From the NCBI GenBank assembly GCA_902806565.1, contig CADCXA010000016.1, positions 1,116,001 through 1,180,000 of the forward strand: a stretch of DNA of 64,000 nucleotides, given 5' to 3'. The first letter of the stretch is position 1; each line of letters opens with the position of its first letter. Under the pieces are notes generated by a model. It was given only the letters and a program-made list of their open reading frames with translations, ran no database searches and had not been told where the DNA came from. This document shows positions 44,134 through 54,435 of this stretch, piece by piece. The DNA is from Hypoxylon rubiginosum. Taxonomy: Eukaryota > Ascomycota > Sordariomycetes > Xylariales > Hypoxylaceae. Both the position numbers and the translations under genes were made by a program.

Positions 44134-44981
44134 AATACTCACCGCTAAAGTAGCAGTAAGATAATGCCATCATAACGTTGAGGGAGAAAGCTGGTAATGG
44201 TTAGAATAGTAACCTGAAATATCATATCATGCCTCACCTAGACACTTGTTTATTTTGACGTCTAGTTGGTTTCTACCTGCGTTATCAAACCTGGCTCAAG
44301 GGTTCATACTGTCGGGCATACAGCCCAACACTGTAGCTAATACCGTCGGAATCTCACCAAGGACTACAGCTTACAATGCTTTAAGGTATAGCTTACGTTG
44401 GATCTAGAATCTTGGATATAGATGAGTTGTACGTGATATAATCAAATTTCCTATGTAAATATTTTGAAAGGAACAACTCGCGATAGCGATATTGTTAACA
44501 CGATCAGCAACGATATAGTGCTCCAAAGTCCTATCTGAAAAGGAGTCTAATGCGTGTCAGACGGGGTAGGAGAAACTATTATGTGGATCTCTTGATATGT
44601 TGTCACATTGGATCTGCAGTTTCCGTCAAGTCTGCAGAAAGATGAGAAAGCGAACTAGCCAGTAAGTTAGATAGGGGTAGGCTATCAAGGTACCTACCTA
44701 GTAAGTGAATATCACCAATACGGGGTGAATGTGATTGTGAGGAACACAGTGTGACCATTCTCGGTACGCAAGGATCTGTTCCTTCGTGAAAGGGTAACTA
44801 GGATCCTAGGTACGACCTCTGATGAATATTTATAGCATACTTAACATCAGCGATACCGGTAGTCAATATGCCGAAGGGCCTAACACCATATAGTTGCTGC
44901 TGTCGACGAAATTCGACAGTATCTTGCTTTTGTTCTACTACCTGTAGTCTCAAGTTCGTCTTGTGCTTGTACTAGATAGTC
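44134..44981. other. Intergenic region upstream of the FMN oxidase gene
   Basis: AT-rich, with no coding exon recognised. Confidence 0.45.
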
Positions 44982-46537
44982 ATGGAGTCTAGTAACGGGC
45001 TTGTTGGCGTGAATGGTGCCACAAACGGGGTCAAAGTCCCCGCGGACACCTCAGCCCCCCCAGAAGCTGATGCCCGAAGCCATAGAAAGACATTCTCAGC
45101 ATATCAACACACCATCTACATGAATGGAGTTCGGGGTCTCCTTCCGCCCCTGACTACTGACCCTAACGGCTGGGAGGCTGCAGCGAAGGCCGTCATGGAG
45201 CCCAGAGATTTCGACTACGCGAAGGGCGGTGCGGGAGCCGGCGAGACGATCCGGAAGAACCGCGAAGCCTTCCAGAAATGGAGCATAGTCCCGCGGATGG
45301 TTAGGGGAAACACGGAGAGGTCGCTGAAGGTGACGATACTCGGACAGGAGTGGCCGTCGCCGGTGGCAATCGCCCCTGTCGGCGTGAACAAAATCTTTCA
45401 TCCGTATGGAATTGCCGTGTCACAAGTCCCGCTTTGCCAATTCTGACAAGTATTAAATAGCGACGGAGAAAGCGGCGTGGCCCGCGCAGCAGGGGCACTT
45501 GGAATACCTTACGTCTTGTCGACGTTTGCGTCAGAAGACCCCGAGACGGTTGCCGCGGCTCAGGACTCGACGTCGAGCAGCGGACCAGGTGTTCGCTGGC
45601 TCCAGCTCTACTGGCCGCAGTCCGTCGACCAGGACGTCACGCGCTCGATCCTCAGGCGCGCGAAGGACGCAGGCTACACGGCTCTCGTCATAACGCTTGA
45701 TATCTTCTCTATGAGCTGGAGACCTCTAGACCTTGATAACGCGTACTTGCCGCTCTACAAGGGCGCTAGCACTGCCTTGGGATTTACGGACCCCGTCTTT
45801 CGTAGAAAGTTCCGCGAGAGGTTTGGGCAAGAGGTCGACGAAGATGTGCTCAAGGGCGCCCTAGAGTGGGAGAATACCATCTTCCCAGGTTAGTATCTGC
45901 TATTGATCTGCCACCGGGGCTACCCCAACAAGATTCCTTCTATCCTCTCCTCATTCTCTAGTTCTGCAGTGCCTTCAAGATCACAGAGAATATCCAAGAC
46001 TAACCTAGAAGTCAGATATGGCGCATTCCTGGCATGAGCTAGCGTGGTTGAAAGGTGAATGGGACGGGAAAATCTTGGTCAAAGGTATCCAGCACGCCAC
46101 TGACGCCGAGCTTGCAGTTCAAGCCGGCGTCGACGGAATCATCGTTTCAAACCACGGTGGCAGGCAGTACGATGGCGCTCAAGGCTCCCTCGAGGCTTTA
46201 CACGAAGTTGCTCTAGCGGTCGGAGATCGGGCTGAAGTACTATTTGACAGCGGTATTCGTACCGGGGCGGATATTACCAAGGCGTTAGCCCTAGGTGCTA
46301 AGGCGGTGTTTGTCGGTCGACCTGTTGTCTACGGGCTGGGGGCTAGGGGTGAAGAAGGCGCATTACATGTCCTTCGTTGCTTGCTTGCGGTGAGTGGCCC
46401 TGCGCATCCCATTCATATCGAACCGCTTAACTAACGTGTTGAATTCCGAAAAGGACCTCGAGATCAACCTTGCAATAACCGGGGTACGGAACGTCACGGA
46501 TCTCGTCCCGGACGTATTACGAAGAAGTGATCTGTGA
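44982..46537 (+). CDS. FMN-dependent 2-hydroxyacid oxidase/dehydrogenase (lactate 2-monooxygenase-like)
   Basis: Four exons: 44982 to about 45418, 45461-45888, 46016-46389 and 46454-46537, about 440 residues. The last two junctions are solid (TIFPD-MAHSWHELAW and CLLA-DLEINLAITG). The first intron is uncertain: the only phase-compatible GT donor gives a 42-nt intron (GTCACA...AAATAG). The TIM-barrel features are SPVAIAPVGVNKIFHP, VRWLQLYWP, LVITLDIF, GKILVKGIQHATDAELAVQAGVDGIIVSNHGGRQYDGA (catalytic His in SNHGGR) and GIRTGADITKALALGAKAVFVGRP. The enzyme oxidises 2-hydroxy acids with FMN; the long N-terminus resembles fungal lactate 2-monooxygenase-like proteins. No heme-binding cytochrome b2 domain is present. 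Confidence 0.88.
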
Positions 46538-48040
46538 GGTTTGTATTGAATAACCCTGGGGTCTCGACACTTCGCCATGAGCTTGCTAGAAGTTTAAGAA
46601 CCCTTATCGTCGTCTTTCAGAGCAGGCTCTATGAACTGAAGATCGTTTTCGGAGAAGATGGACTTGTCCCAATAGCCCTATGGATGTGGTCTGCATTTTC
46701 CAGGTGCTCTCCGGTATAACAAGGAGGCGTACAACTTTGGTACTTATGTAGGTACCTAGGTAGGTAGATAAGTAGATGACCAGAATAAATTTCCCAGGTT
46801 GATGTCCCAGAGGCAAGAATATCCGCTTTCAGGGAGCGATAAGTAAAAACTCGGACCCTTACTTAGCTTACATATGTAGCGAAAGGTGCTCTCAACGCGA
46901 GGGAGTTGAGATAAGAGGGTGGAGGTACAAGCTGGCAGCGTAATCGGAGTTGACTTGGAAGTGGAAGTGTCTCGCTTGTATGTGCTGGCAAAGGAGCTTC
47001 TCATTTGGGAAGGAGACCAAATGCTGAATACTTAACCTACATATCTACCTCATGTAGACTGGATGGACATGAGCATGAATATGAAAACCTCAGCGCCTCA
47101 ACATCCAACGTTGATACTACTTGGAAAACAAGAAGGCTTCTCACCTAAGAAGAGTTTTATTATACCCTACATGTAACGAACATGACAAGCTGCCATTAGA
47201 ACCTTACTGTCTGACAATTCCTAGCGGGCTGGCGGGTACTGAGTCTCCGTATTCGTTGTAACCGTACGACAGATCCATAGATGTCTTGGTAGAAATATGG
47301 ATTACATAATCTGGCACGGACCCTAAATGAGCACACACTTTGAGAATTTGCCATTGTCACAAATATTGTCACCGCCACTCCTAACTTTCCCCTCTACACC
47401 AAACAAAGCCGCTCAACTTTTCAACCATTATTTGGCAAGTTGACAAATATAGCGGATGAAAAAGTGCAGCAGTACGTATTGGAGTTGAATGGAGACTATA
47501 TGCATTTATGCTCTACACGCCGAGTGCAATAGTCCAAATGCAAGTTACTAGGACTAGGACACCGAATGTTCTCACTCCATTACGACACCGTGTATCTAAC
47601 TCGTTGGCCTACTCTACACGAAAAACAAAATGCGCCGAGCCGTCCTTCTCCGACCACCCCATCCCGGTGGTTAAAGTAAGCTCAAAACCGCCTACTAAAA
47701 GGTCTAGGTAGGATATGCATGGTAAAAAAAAAACCGAACAAACAAACAAGACAGCACCGCTGCGTCACCACCATCTAATATGCATGCTTGAGCGACAACG
47801 AGACGAGACAGAGCTCCAGTGCAAAACCTCCGTAACCCCACAGAAAGAAAAGAGAAACGAATATCATGTCAGTCGTATCAGGTATTAACAAGAAGCCTTC
47901 CGCCGCACTGTTCGTTCCGGCCGCGAGGAATATAAGGGAGGGTTCAGGGCTGGACAAACAACGCTATGGAAGAGGCGGGCGCAGTCAAGACAAAGCGAAG
48001 ACGGCCACACGATGTCGATAAGAGCAAGGCGACACCCGCG
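46538..48040. other. Convergent intergenic region, 1.5 kb
   Basis: No gene recognised; contains a TACCTAGGTA palindrome (46753-46762) flanked by further GTAGGTA units. Confidence 0.5.
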
Positions 48041-48712
48041 TTATACGAGCTCGAAGCCGTCGTCCTCGATAATATCGGCCTCTTGTGATGTTGACGCGTG
48101 GTTCTTTCGGCGGAGGTTCTGCCGAGCCTTTCTACCTTTCAGCGCATCGCCGTTGTTGTCCAAGATCTCGTACTCCTTCTCCACGAACTTCTCCGTCTCC
48201 TTCGGGTTGGTCTTGACGAATACGTCCAGCGTCAGTGGCTTTCCTGGACTTTCGGCTCTATCGAAGCTATACATGATGTTATCCGATATGCTGAGGTTCC
48301 GCCGATTGTCGGATGATGGTAGGAGGTCGTGGATGGATCGCGAGACGTTGGAGGGATCTTGCAGCTCCGACAGCGCGTCTATCTTGGCGCGCGAGTAGCT
48401 CCCTGGGAGGTCGTGCCGTACTTGTCCGCTTCCACGCGGCTTGACAATGTTCTGGGTTGTCAAGCGAGAGTGGCTGATTTGTTAATACCGTTTCTAGGAA
48501 TACCGAGTAACGAGCATGACTTACTTGAAGGGTCTTTCAGGTCGAATCTTTTCGCGCTGGCTCTCGCTCCCGGAGATGACACCTCCATCCCAGACGTTGA
48601 TCTGGCAACCGGCCGACGGCCGAGATCCTCTCGACCACTTCTCAGCGTGCTCCTTGAATCGTTTCGAGTCCTGAGCCGAGCTTCGGAGGTCGCGAGTTTG
48701 CTCAAAAGCCAT
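48041..48712 (-). CDS. Conserved-looking protein of unknown function (206 residues)
   Basis: Two exons, 48712-48525 and 48473-48041, with a 51-nt intron (GTAAGT...AATCAG), 206 residues. The phases agree only if the acceptor before CCACTCTCG is used; it joins RPF to NHSRLTTQNIVKP. The N-terminus (MAFEQTRDLRSSAQDSKRFKEHAEKW) is helical and charged. The middle has RAKIDALSELQDPSNVSRSIHDLLP. A compact, conserved-looking stretch follows: MYSFDRAESPGKPLTLDVFV, then ETEKFVEKEYEILDNNGDALKGRKARQNLR. The tail is acidic (EADIIEDDGFELV). There is no signal peptide or membrane helix. I do not recognise the family; it is likely a soluble adaptor-like protein. Confidence 0.75.
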
Positions 48713-49303
48713 GATGAGAGATGGTCTAGGGCGTGCAAATGCGATTTTATGAGTGCGACTTGATGAAGTTATATTTCCGAACGGATTGTCACAAGGAAGA
48801 TGGACTTGTTGATTCGAGTTCGTTAGTAACGACCGATAGTAGAGGGTTGCAGGTTATGAGTGGCCGATGGCGATGCGAAAGATTAAAGGTCTAGTAATTG
48901 GAGTCGTGGAATATGAGCAATGAAAGAATAGTTGGTTCTAGGTCGAAATGGAAGTCAAGTACGTCAAGGGATTTGATACTTTGGTTCCTGAAAAAAGGGG
49001 ATCGTCCAGGAAGATGGTCGAGTCACAGTCACACGGCCGACAGATGACGCTTAGGTAAGATGACGGTAAGGTCTGGTGGTTTCCTTGCAGATGGTTTCGC
49101 TGTTTGCGAGTTGAGGAATTGCTTTGTTCTCTATTTGGCAGAAGCTTTGGTGAAGGAAAGAGGGGTTACTGGAGGTAAGCAAGCGGGAAGCCGTCAAGTG
49201 ATGGCAGAGCGTGGCTTTGTTCGGTTTTGGCTGTTGTGTCAGGGCAGAAAGGCGTGGGCGCGGGCGTGGGCGAGACAAAGACCGGGTGACTCAGATGGGA
49301 TAG

Positions 49304-49331
49304 TGGGATAAGGGGATAAGGGGATAAGGGG
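49304..49331. repeat. Octamer tandem repeat, GGGGATAA x3
   Basis: Three consecutive GGGGATAA-type units (the first starts TGGGATAA), followed by GGGG. Confidence 0.9.
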
Positions 49332-50436
49332 CACGGTCTAATGGTCTAACGGGTGCTACAAGCCAACTTGGATTGCGCGCTGATGCGATGCGAAGTTGCG
49401 ATTGCGGATTCGGTCGTTATCGATAACGCTACCGGAACGGACAGTTGCGCTTCACCTTGATGGATCACCTTGATGGAGACGATGACGCAGTGTTACCGGT
49501 TGGATTGAAAGCCTAAAACGAGATGCTTATGCTTATGCTTATGCAAATGCAGATAGGAAAACAAAAACGAGAAGAAGGAACTCGACCAGACATGGAGAGA
49601 AGGGAAATCCAGACACGTTAATAAGGAGTTCGAATATGCGCTCATCAAGCCTGGTCCTCGGTCTTCATCCCTCACTCCTCGTCCCCTCGTTTTCCCTTAT
49701 CGTATCCTACCTACATACAAAGTACATACGTCTTGTTAGAGACCAGCGTGTGGCATGCAATTGGCAATTGCACTAATTTACTGTCACCTTTTACTACTAC
49801 CCTGACTATGTTATGTACCTATCTATGTTATCCGTACTACCATATGTGCTCATTCCTGTTCGCCTGTTGGTTGCTTGAAGATAAAGCTGAGGGTTCGATA
49901 CCCGGCCCCTTTCATGGGTTCATGGGTGTCGGGTGTGCGTGTGACGATGAACAAGTCTATCTAACCAGGCTGCCTGGTAGGCTAGGCTACCAAGGCTGGA
50001 TAGTGCAACTCCTGTTCCTCCGATTGCGTATCAGCCACTATTATTAGATCGGTAACTGGTGACCTCTTAGGGTGTCCCTAGGAATAGACTTGTGAGGGAA
50101 ATGGATCGAAGTAGTCCAATTTGCCATTTGCCGTCAGCTATCAAAACTCATCCACAACCATTATGCGCTCCTGTGCTTCAGCCTATGCCTGCGTTTTTGT
50201 CTTACTCTGCTATAGGTTAATTGGTTATTGTTTGCTTCTTTGGGTGACGAAATCAGGCGGCTATCCGAACTTGATCTTATTCCGGGGACTTCTTACAATT
50301 GCCAGCCCTACCTTATACATATCTCCTACTACTAGTAGTAACCCGTCAACCAAGTTGTGCTCACCTACCTCGGTACAATTCAAAACTCGGTCTTGCTTTG
50401 CCCTCAGCTCGTGCTAGTAGCGATATGATATTATTT

Positions 50437-50458
50437 GCTACCTACATATGTAGGTAGC
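50437..50458. repeat. 22-bp perfect palindrome
   Basis: The half-site GCTACCTACAT is followed directly by its exact reverse complement, with no spacer. Confidence 0.93.
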
Positions 50459-51430
50459 TCATATATATACAGGTACTTCCGTATACTCCGTACAACCACG
50501 GCCGGGTCGGATCCAAGTGCTCTCTCTTCCAGTCGATGGACCTGGGGGACACCACGTTCTTAGTTAAAATATGCTAGCTTGGCCTCGAATCACTAATGAG
50601 ATTGAGACATCTTCAGTGTAGGCTATGCGCCTTTATTGCTATCCCGCGCCTGCAAGCCTCGGGATGCAGGGTCGTTGGTTGCATGCGAGACACGGGCCTA
50701 TCATGCAGAACGTAGTATGTCTTACTTGGAGCGGACCTCAGGAGATCGGCAAATCGAGGCGCGCTACTCATGTCCTCCTCCACAGGCAGACAGGCCAGAG
50801 CCTGCATGGTACATAGTGGTAGAAGCTAGGCATTGCGATAAGACGACATGGGCAAATCAGAAAGCCCATGTGCCTGTGCATGTGGATGATAAGAGGGCAG
50901 GTTAAGAGATGCCGTCTTGCGCTTTTCCCGCTCCCCTTTCTATAGGTACTGTAGCCAGCTCGGTATGTCTGCTTTCAGACGAAGTTGCAGCTTGTGCGTG
51001 TTAGGAGTTTACCGTTTTGATACCTACCCGGTAGATATTGGTATTATTGATACGATGTTAGTTTTGAATTCTCTGGGATGCTTTAATGTTCTTAATTGAA
51101 CTTCCTGTATGTACCTAGGTAGATACATGTAGGTACTTAAAGGCAATTGGATTCTCCCAGCATTGTACGACCTGAGGTCTACGAATCATCACCACCTTAA
51201 ATCCTGCTCCCCATGCTTCCACCTATTCCTTTTTACTTAACACTAATGCATGGACACGGAAAGAAACCCCACGATAATCGAGCCTGACAGGAGATGATAT
51301 AGGTGAAGAGTTGTATCATATTTGACTTGTATTAATTGGGGTCCAATGCCGCTACTCGGCAGCTCGGAATACTTTACGAAGTACGATGCTAACAAGTAGA
51401 CAAGTGGGGGCGGGGTAGTTCTCGTACTTG

Positions 51431-51458
51431 ACCTGCTAACCTGCTAACCTGCTAACCT
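51431..51458. repeat. Octamer tandem repeat, ACCTGCTA x3
   Basis: Three perfect copies followed by a partial fourth (ACCT), in the gene-free region. Confidence 0.9.
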
Positions 51459-52763
51459 AGCGCCTTCAACGATAAGCCATTCACAGAAGCCATTCATAGG
51501 TGTGATGACATTCAGCTGAACGCCTGGCCATCACGTGGGGAGATGAGCGCCTACTAAACGATATGTTAGATGACATATGACATAACCCCCAAGAAGGCTA
51601 TGCCTTGTGAACGAGGTGTGTTGACCTTATCATCAAAGACCCTGGCCTAGGCTGCCTAGGTATTGATACTTGGCCATCTGATCGATCATTGTGGCTGAAG
51701 TCGCCGGCGCTAGGTGCCTCCTATTCTGGAATTACATAAACCCTGGTAAGATATTTTTTGTTAGGTACAACCTCTAATAAGACCTGTCATTTCTCAACAA
51801 TCCCATCGGTACATATCGAGACTTCAATCCGAATCCGAATCCTGCTTAAAGCTTAACACCACAGCATCATTCCTTGATACGACCATGGCCGGATAACGTC
51901 ATAGACGCTCAATCCATACGTGTAGCTAACTCAGCCACGTCCCTAATATCTGATTCTTGAAGCCTGTTCCCAAGGCCTTCGGAACTGTTAGGAGGTATCT
52001 TCCTTAATACACAAAGATATTTTACATGGCAATCTGGCAGCGCTGTCTTGCTCTTCCAACCTTGTGAAGCTTTAATCTTACTATCTTCACTCAATGTGAG
52101 CCCTCTCTCTGTTCTCGTCTGCCACATTTAATTATTATGATGATTCGCAAGAAATATCCAACCTCAAGCACACATTACGACAATAGCGGAATATACAAGA
52201 TCAACTACGATTTAAACACATCAGTAATAGTTTATGCGATACCTTTCAAGATATATCCGACACAGTTTGCCCGTAACCGTCCATATCAACTCTAAAGGGC
52301 TAAGCTCTCATATCTCCTCACTCATAATATTACCTTGGCTCAGACAAATGATTGATCAATCAAGCTTAAGTAGGTAGGTAGTTACGATGATAACTCATGG
52401 ACTGGTGTATGAGCCGCACGCCGGATATTCTTCTCTACCTAGGTAGGCCTCACAAAGGGCTCTTTATAAATTCCGAATCTAGTAGCCTTTACTTCACCAC
52501 CACCTCCTATGCCGCATTCAGCACCTATTGTTTCTTAGAACTTGGGATATCGAGTTAGCCGCATTCATTTATGAATGGGCTGTAATCCAGTTTCATAGAA
52601 GATCCCCTTTTCGCCCATACTCCGACCAGCCTCTTTTTCTACCTATGCTCTCCTTTTGAATCATTGGACATTTGCAACATAGTGCACTCGAGTTACCACA
52701 CCGCAATATCTAGGTACTGATTACGGTCACGTATTATCTAATAAACAGCTTATAATAGCCACC

Positions 52764-53476
52764 ATGGCCTCCATATCAGAATATTTAGAGGAAAATAATA
52801 TCTCAGGCTGGCTTGTATGTACCGTCCCTCTTCAACGCGAGGTTGACACTGACACTGACACCGTATGAAGGTCATTCTGCAATTTTTTATTGCTGTGATT
52901 CCTCGATTCATTTCTAGCATCTTGGGACCTAGGGGTCGAAGTGGGATAGATGGCAGTCTCGTTACAAAAGCGCCTCGTAGTTACATTGCAAAGGTCTTAA
53001 GGCTGCGGGGGTCGTACGGTCCTGTATGTAGGCTGATGACAGATGGTGCAAGTCCGTCGTTAATGGTATAGCAGGTCACGGCGAGAATAATACGCTTTGC
53101 GGCTATCCTTGATACTGCCCTCGAGAATCTACCTCTATTCGCTATCGCGGTTCTCGCTGCCAACCTAGGGGAATCAAGCACATGGAACGTCAACGTGTGG
53201 GCGATATGGTACATTCTTATTAGCCTGGCCGTCATGGGAGTATACGTCTATGGTCCAGAGAACACCGAGTTGCCCGGAGAGTTCTACGCATTGGTCTGGG
53301 TTGTTAGTAACGTCATACTGGGATACATGTTCCTGATACCCTTCCAGGGTCAGGGTCCATTTACTCGTATTGAGAACATAAATACCTCCGAGACGGGGAA
53401 ATACTTCGTGGTGGATGTTTTGAAGACAAGCAAGGAGGACTTAGACACCATCCGGAAGTTCCTCGAGGCTCGCTAA
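52764..53476 (+). CDS. MAPEG-like integral membrane protein
   Basis: Three exons: 52764-52814, 52871-52993 and 53075-53476, 191 residues. The start has a good context (CACCATGG). The junctions join GWL to VILQFFIAV and SYIAK to VTARIIRFAA. The combined segment P-R-x5-K-V-x3-R-x2-R-x12-ENLPLF has the spacing of the MAPEG signature, with Asp where Asn is usual. Four hydrophobic helices are predicted (VILQFFIAVIPRF, LPLFAIAVLAANL, VWAIWYILISLAVMGVYVY, YALVWVVSNVILGYMFLIPF), and a soluble tail of about 45 residues follows. MAPEG proteins act in glutathione or eicosanoid-type chemistry; the substrate here is unknown. An alternative stronger donor (GTATGT at 53024) would add ten residues in frame. 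Confidence 0.75.
52815..52870 (+). other. Intron 1 of the MAPEG-like gene with repeated branch motif
   Basis: 56 nt, donor GTATGT, acceptor ATGAAG. TGACAC occurs three times in tandem just before the acceptor, giving several ACTGAC branch candidates. Confidence 0.8.
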
Positions 53477-54435
53477 ATGGGATATAAGTACCATTCGATC
53501 ACCGCGGCATTTGGATAATAGGGTTGAATAAGGCGTCGGTGAGGCGTAGCTACCAGCAGTCGAACGATATGGCGAGCCAATTCGATAGTTGAAAATGGAC
53601 GAAAGGGATAAATTATTTAGCAGGTAGAAGGAGTTGGTATCTAAGAACATAAGGTGTTGGAATCTTAGAGATTAGTATCCGGGAGCTATAGGACTGTCTC
53701 CTTCTCCTACAATTTACACTTTCTCGCATTATACCTCCTAATAAAATTTACTTCATCGATCATAGTAGGAACTTGTCGACATGCCATTCCGAGTACGAGA
53801 TCACTATCTAGCCCTCCTCCTAAAAAGCGCCCTGGCCATTGTGTATTCTGTTTCAATAAATAAGAGACTATAGTTATTTAGTAGGGCCAAGGTTCCTGAT
53901 TATGGGTTTGTCTTGTTCTCTCACTCATTGTATCTTGTCAGCGTTGTTCATGGATAATTGCTGTCGTCGTAATCCTGGCGGCTCGTAATGTCTCTTTCTC
54001 TTTACAACCAAGTCCTTCTCCATTGAGCTATACGTGATTTATAGTATCAGTAGATTATAATTACACGAGCTGTGACGGGATACTCCCCTGTAGTAACGCA
54101 ACGTCTTGGCGCGCGCGGAAGCGGTCGGGTTCGCTCAACTCGGTAGGTCAGTTACTCTCTAGCCAATTCCGTCTATACAGCCGTAAAAACTCACAGCGCT
54201 ATCGTACCATCGCATCAAAAACCCTTACTGTGGTAGATATTCGACAATACCATAGAGCGATTCGGTGGGGCAAACCTCGTGTTGCCAATCTCTCCCCGCG
54301 TGGAGGGCTACGGCTCCATACCCAGAACGGTAGATCACGTATTAGGCTGTGATTCCATATAAACGGCATCATGTTCACATAAACTAGAAGAATAGGTCGA
54401 GAGGTAACCTCGTGCGTTGCGGTCTAGCTTGGAAG
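53477..54435. other. Intergenic region between the MAPEG-like and subtilase genes
   Basis: No gene recognised. Confidence 0.45.

Larger units (their letters stand above)
48713..52763. other. Four-kilobase region without a recognisable gene
   Basis: The largest gap in the window. Frames are short and motif-less. It contains an octamer repeat (49304-49331), a TGCTTA repeat near 49524-49541, a 22-bp perfect palindrome (50437-50458), an octamer repeat (51431-51458) and two TACCTAGGTA palindromes. No tRNA, rRNA or transposon ends are seen. It could be a long promoter, a non-coding RNA locus or a decayed repeat. Confidence 0.45.

Noticed and set aside
39087..46537. Polyketide, peptide or terpene biosynthetic cluster
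   Set aside because: No backbone synthase is present; only tailoring, transport and oxidation genes are seen.
50613..50905. Overlapping frames of 60-90 codons on both strands
   Set aside because: No motif, no consistent splice pattern and low-complexity composition; chance frames.
51909..52127. 72-codon minus-strand frame
   Set aside because: No domain, isolated, and not longer than chance frames nearby.
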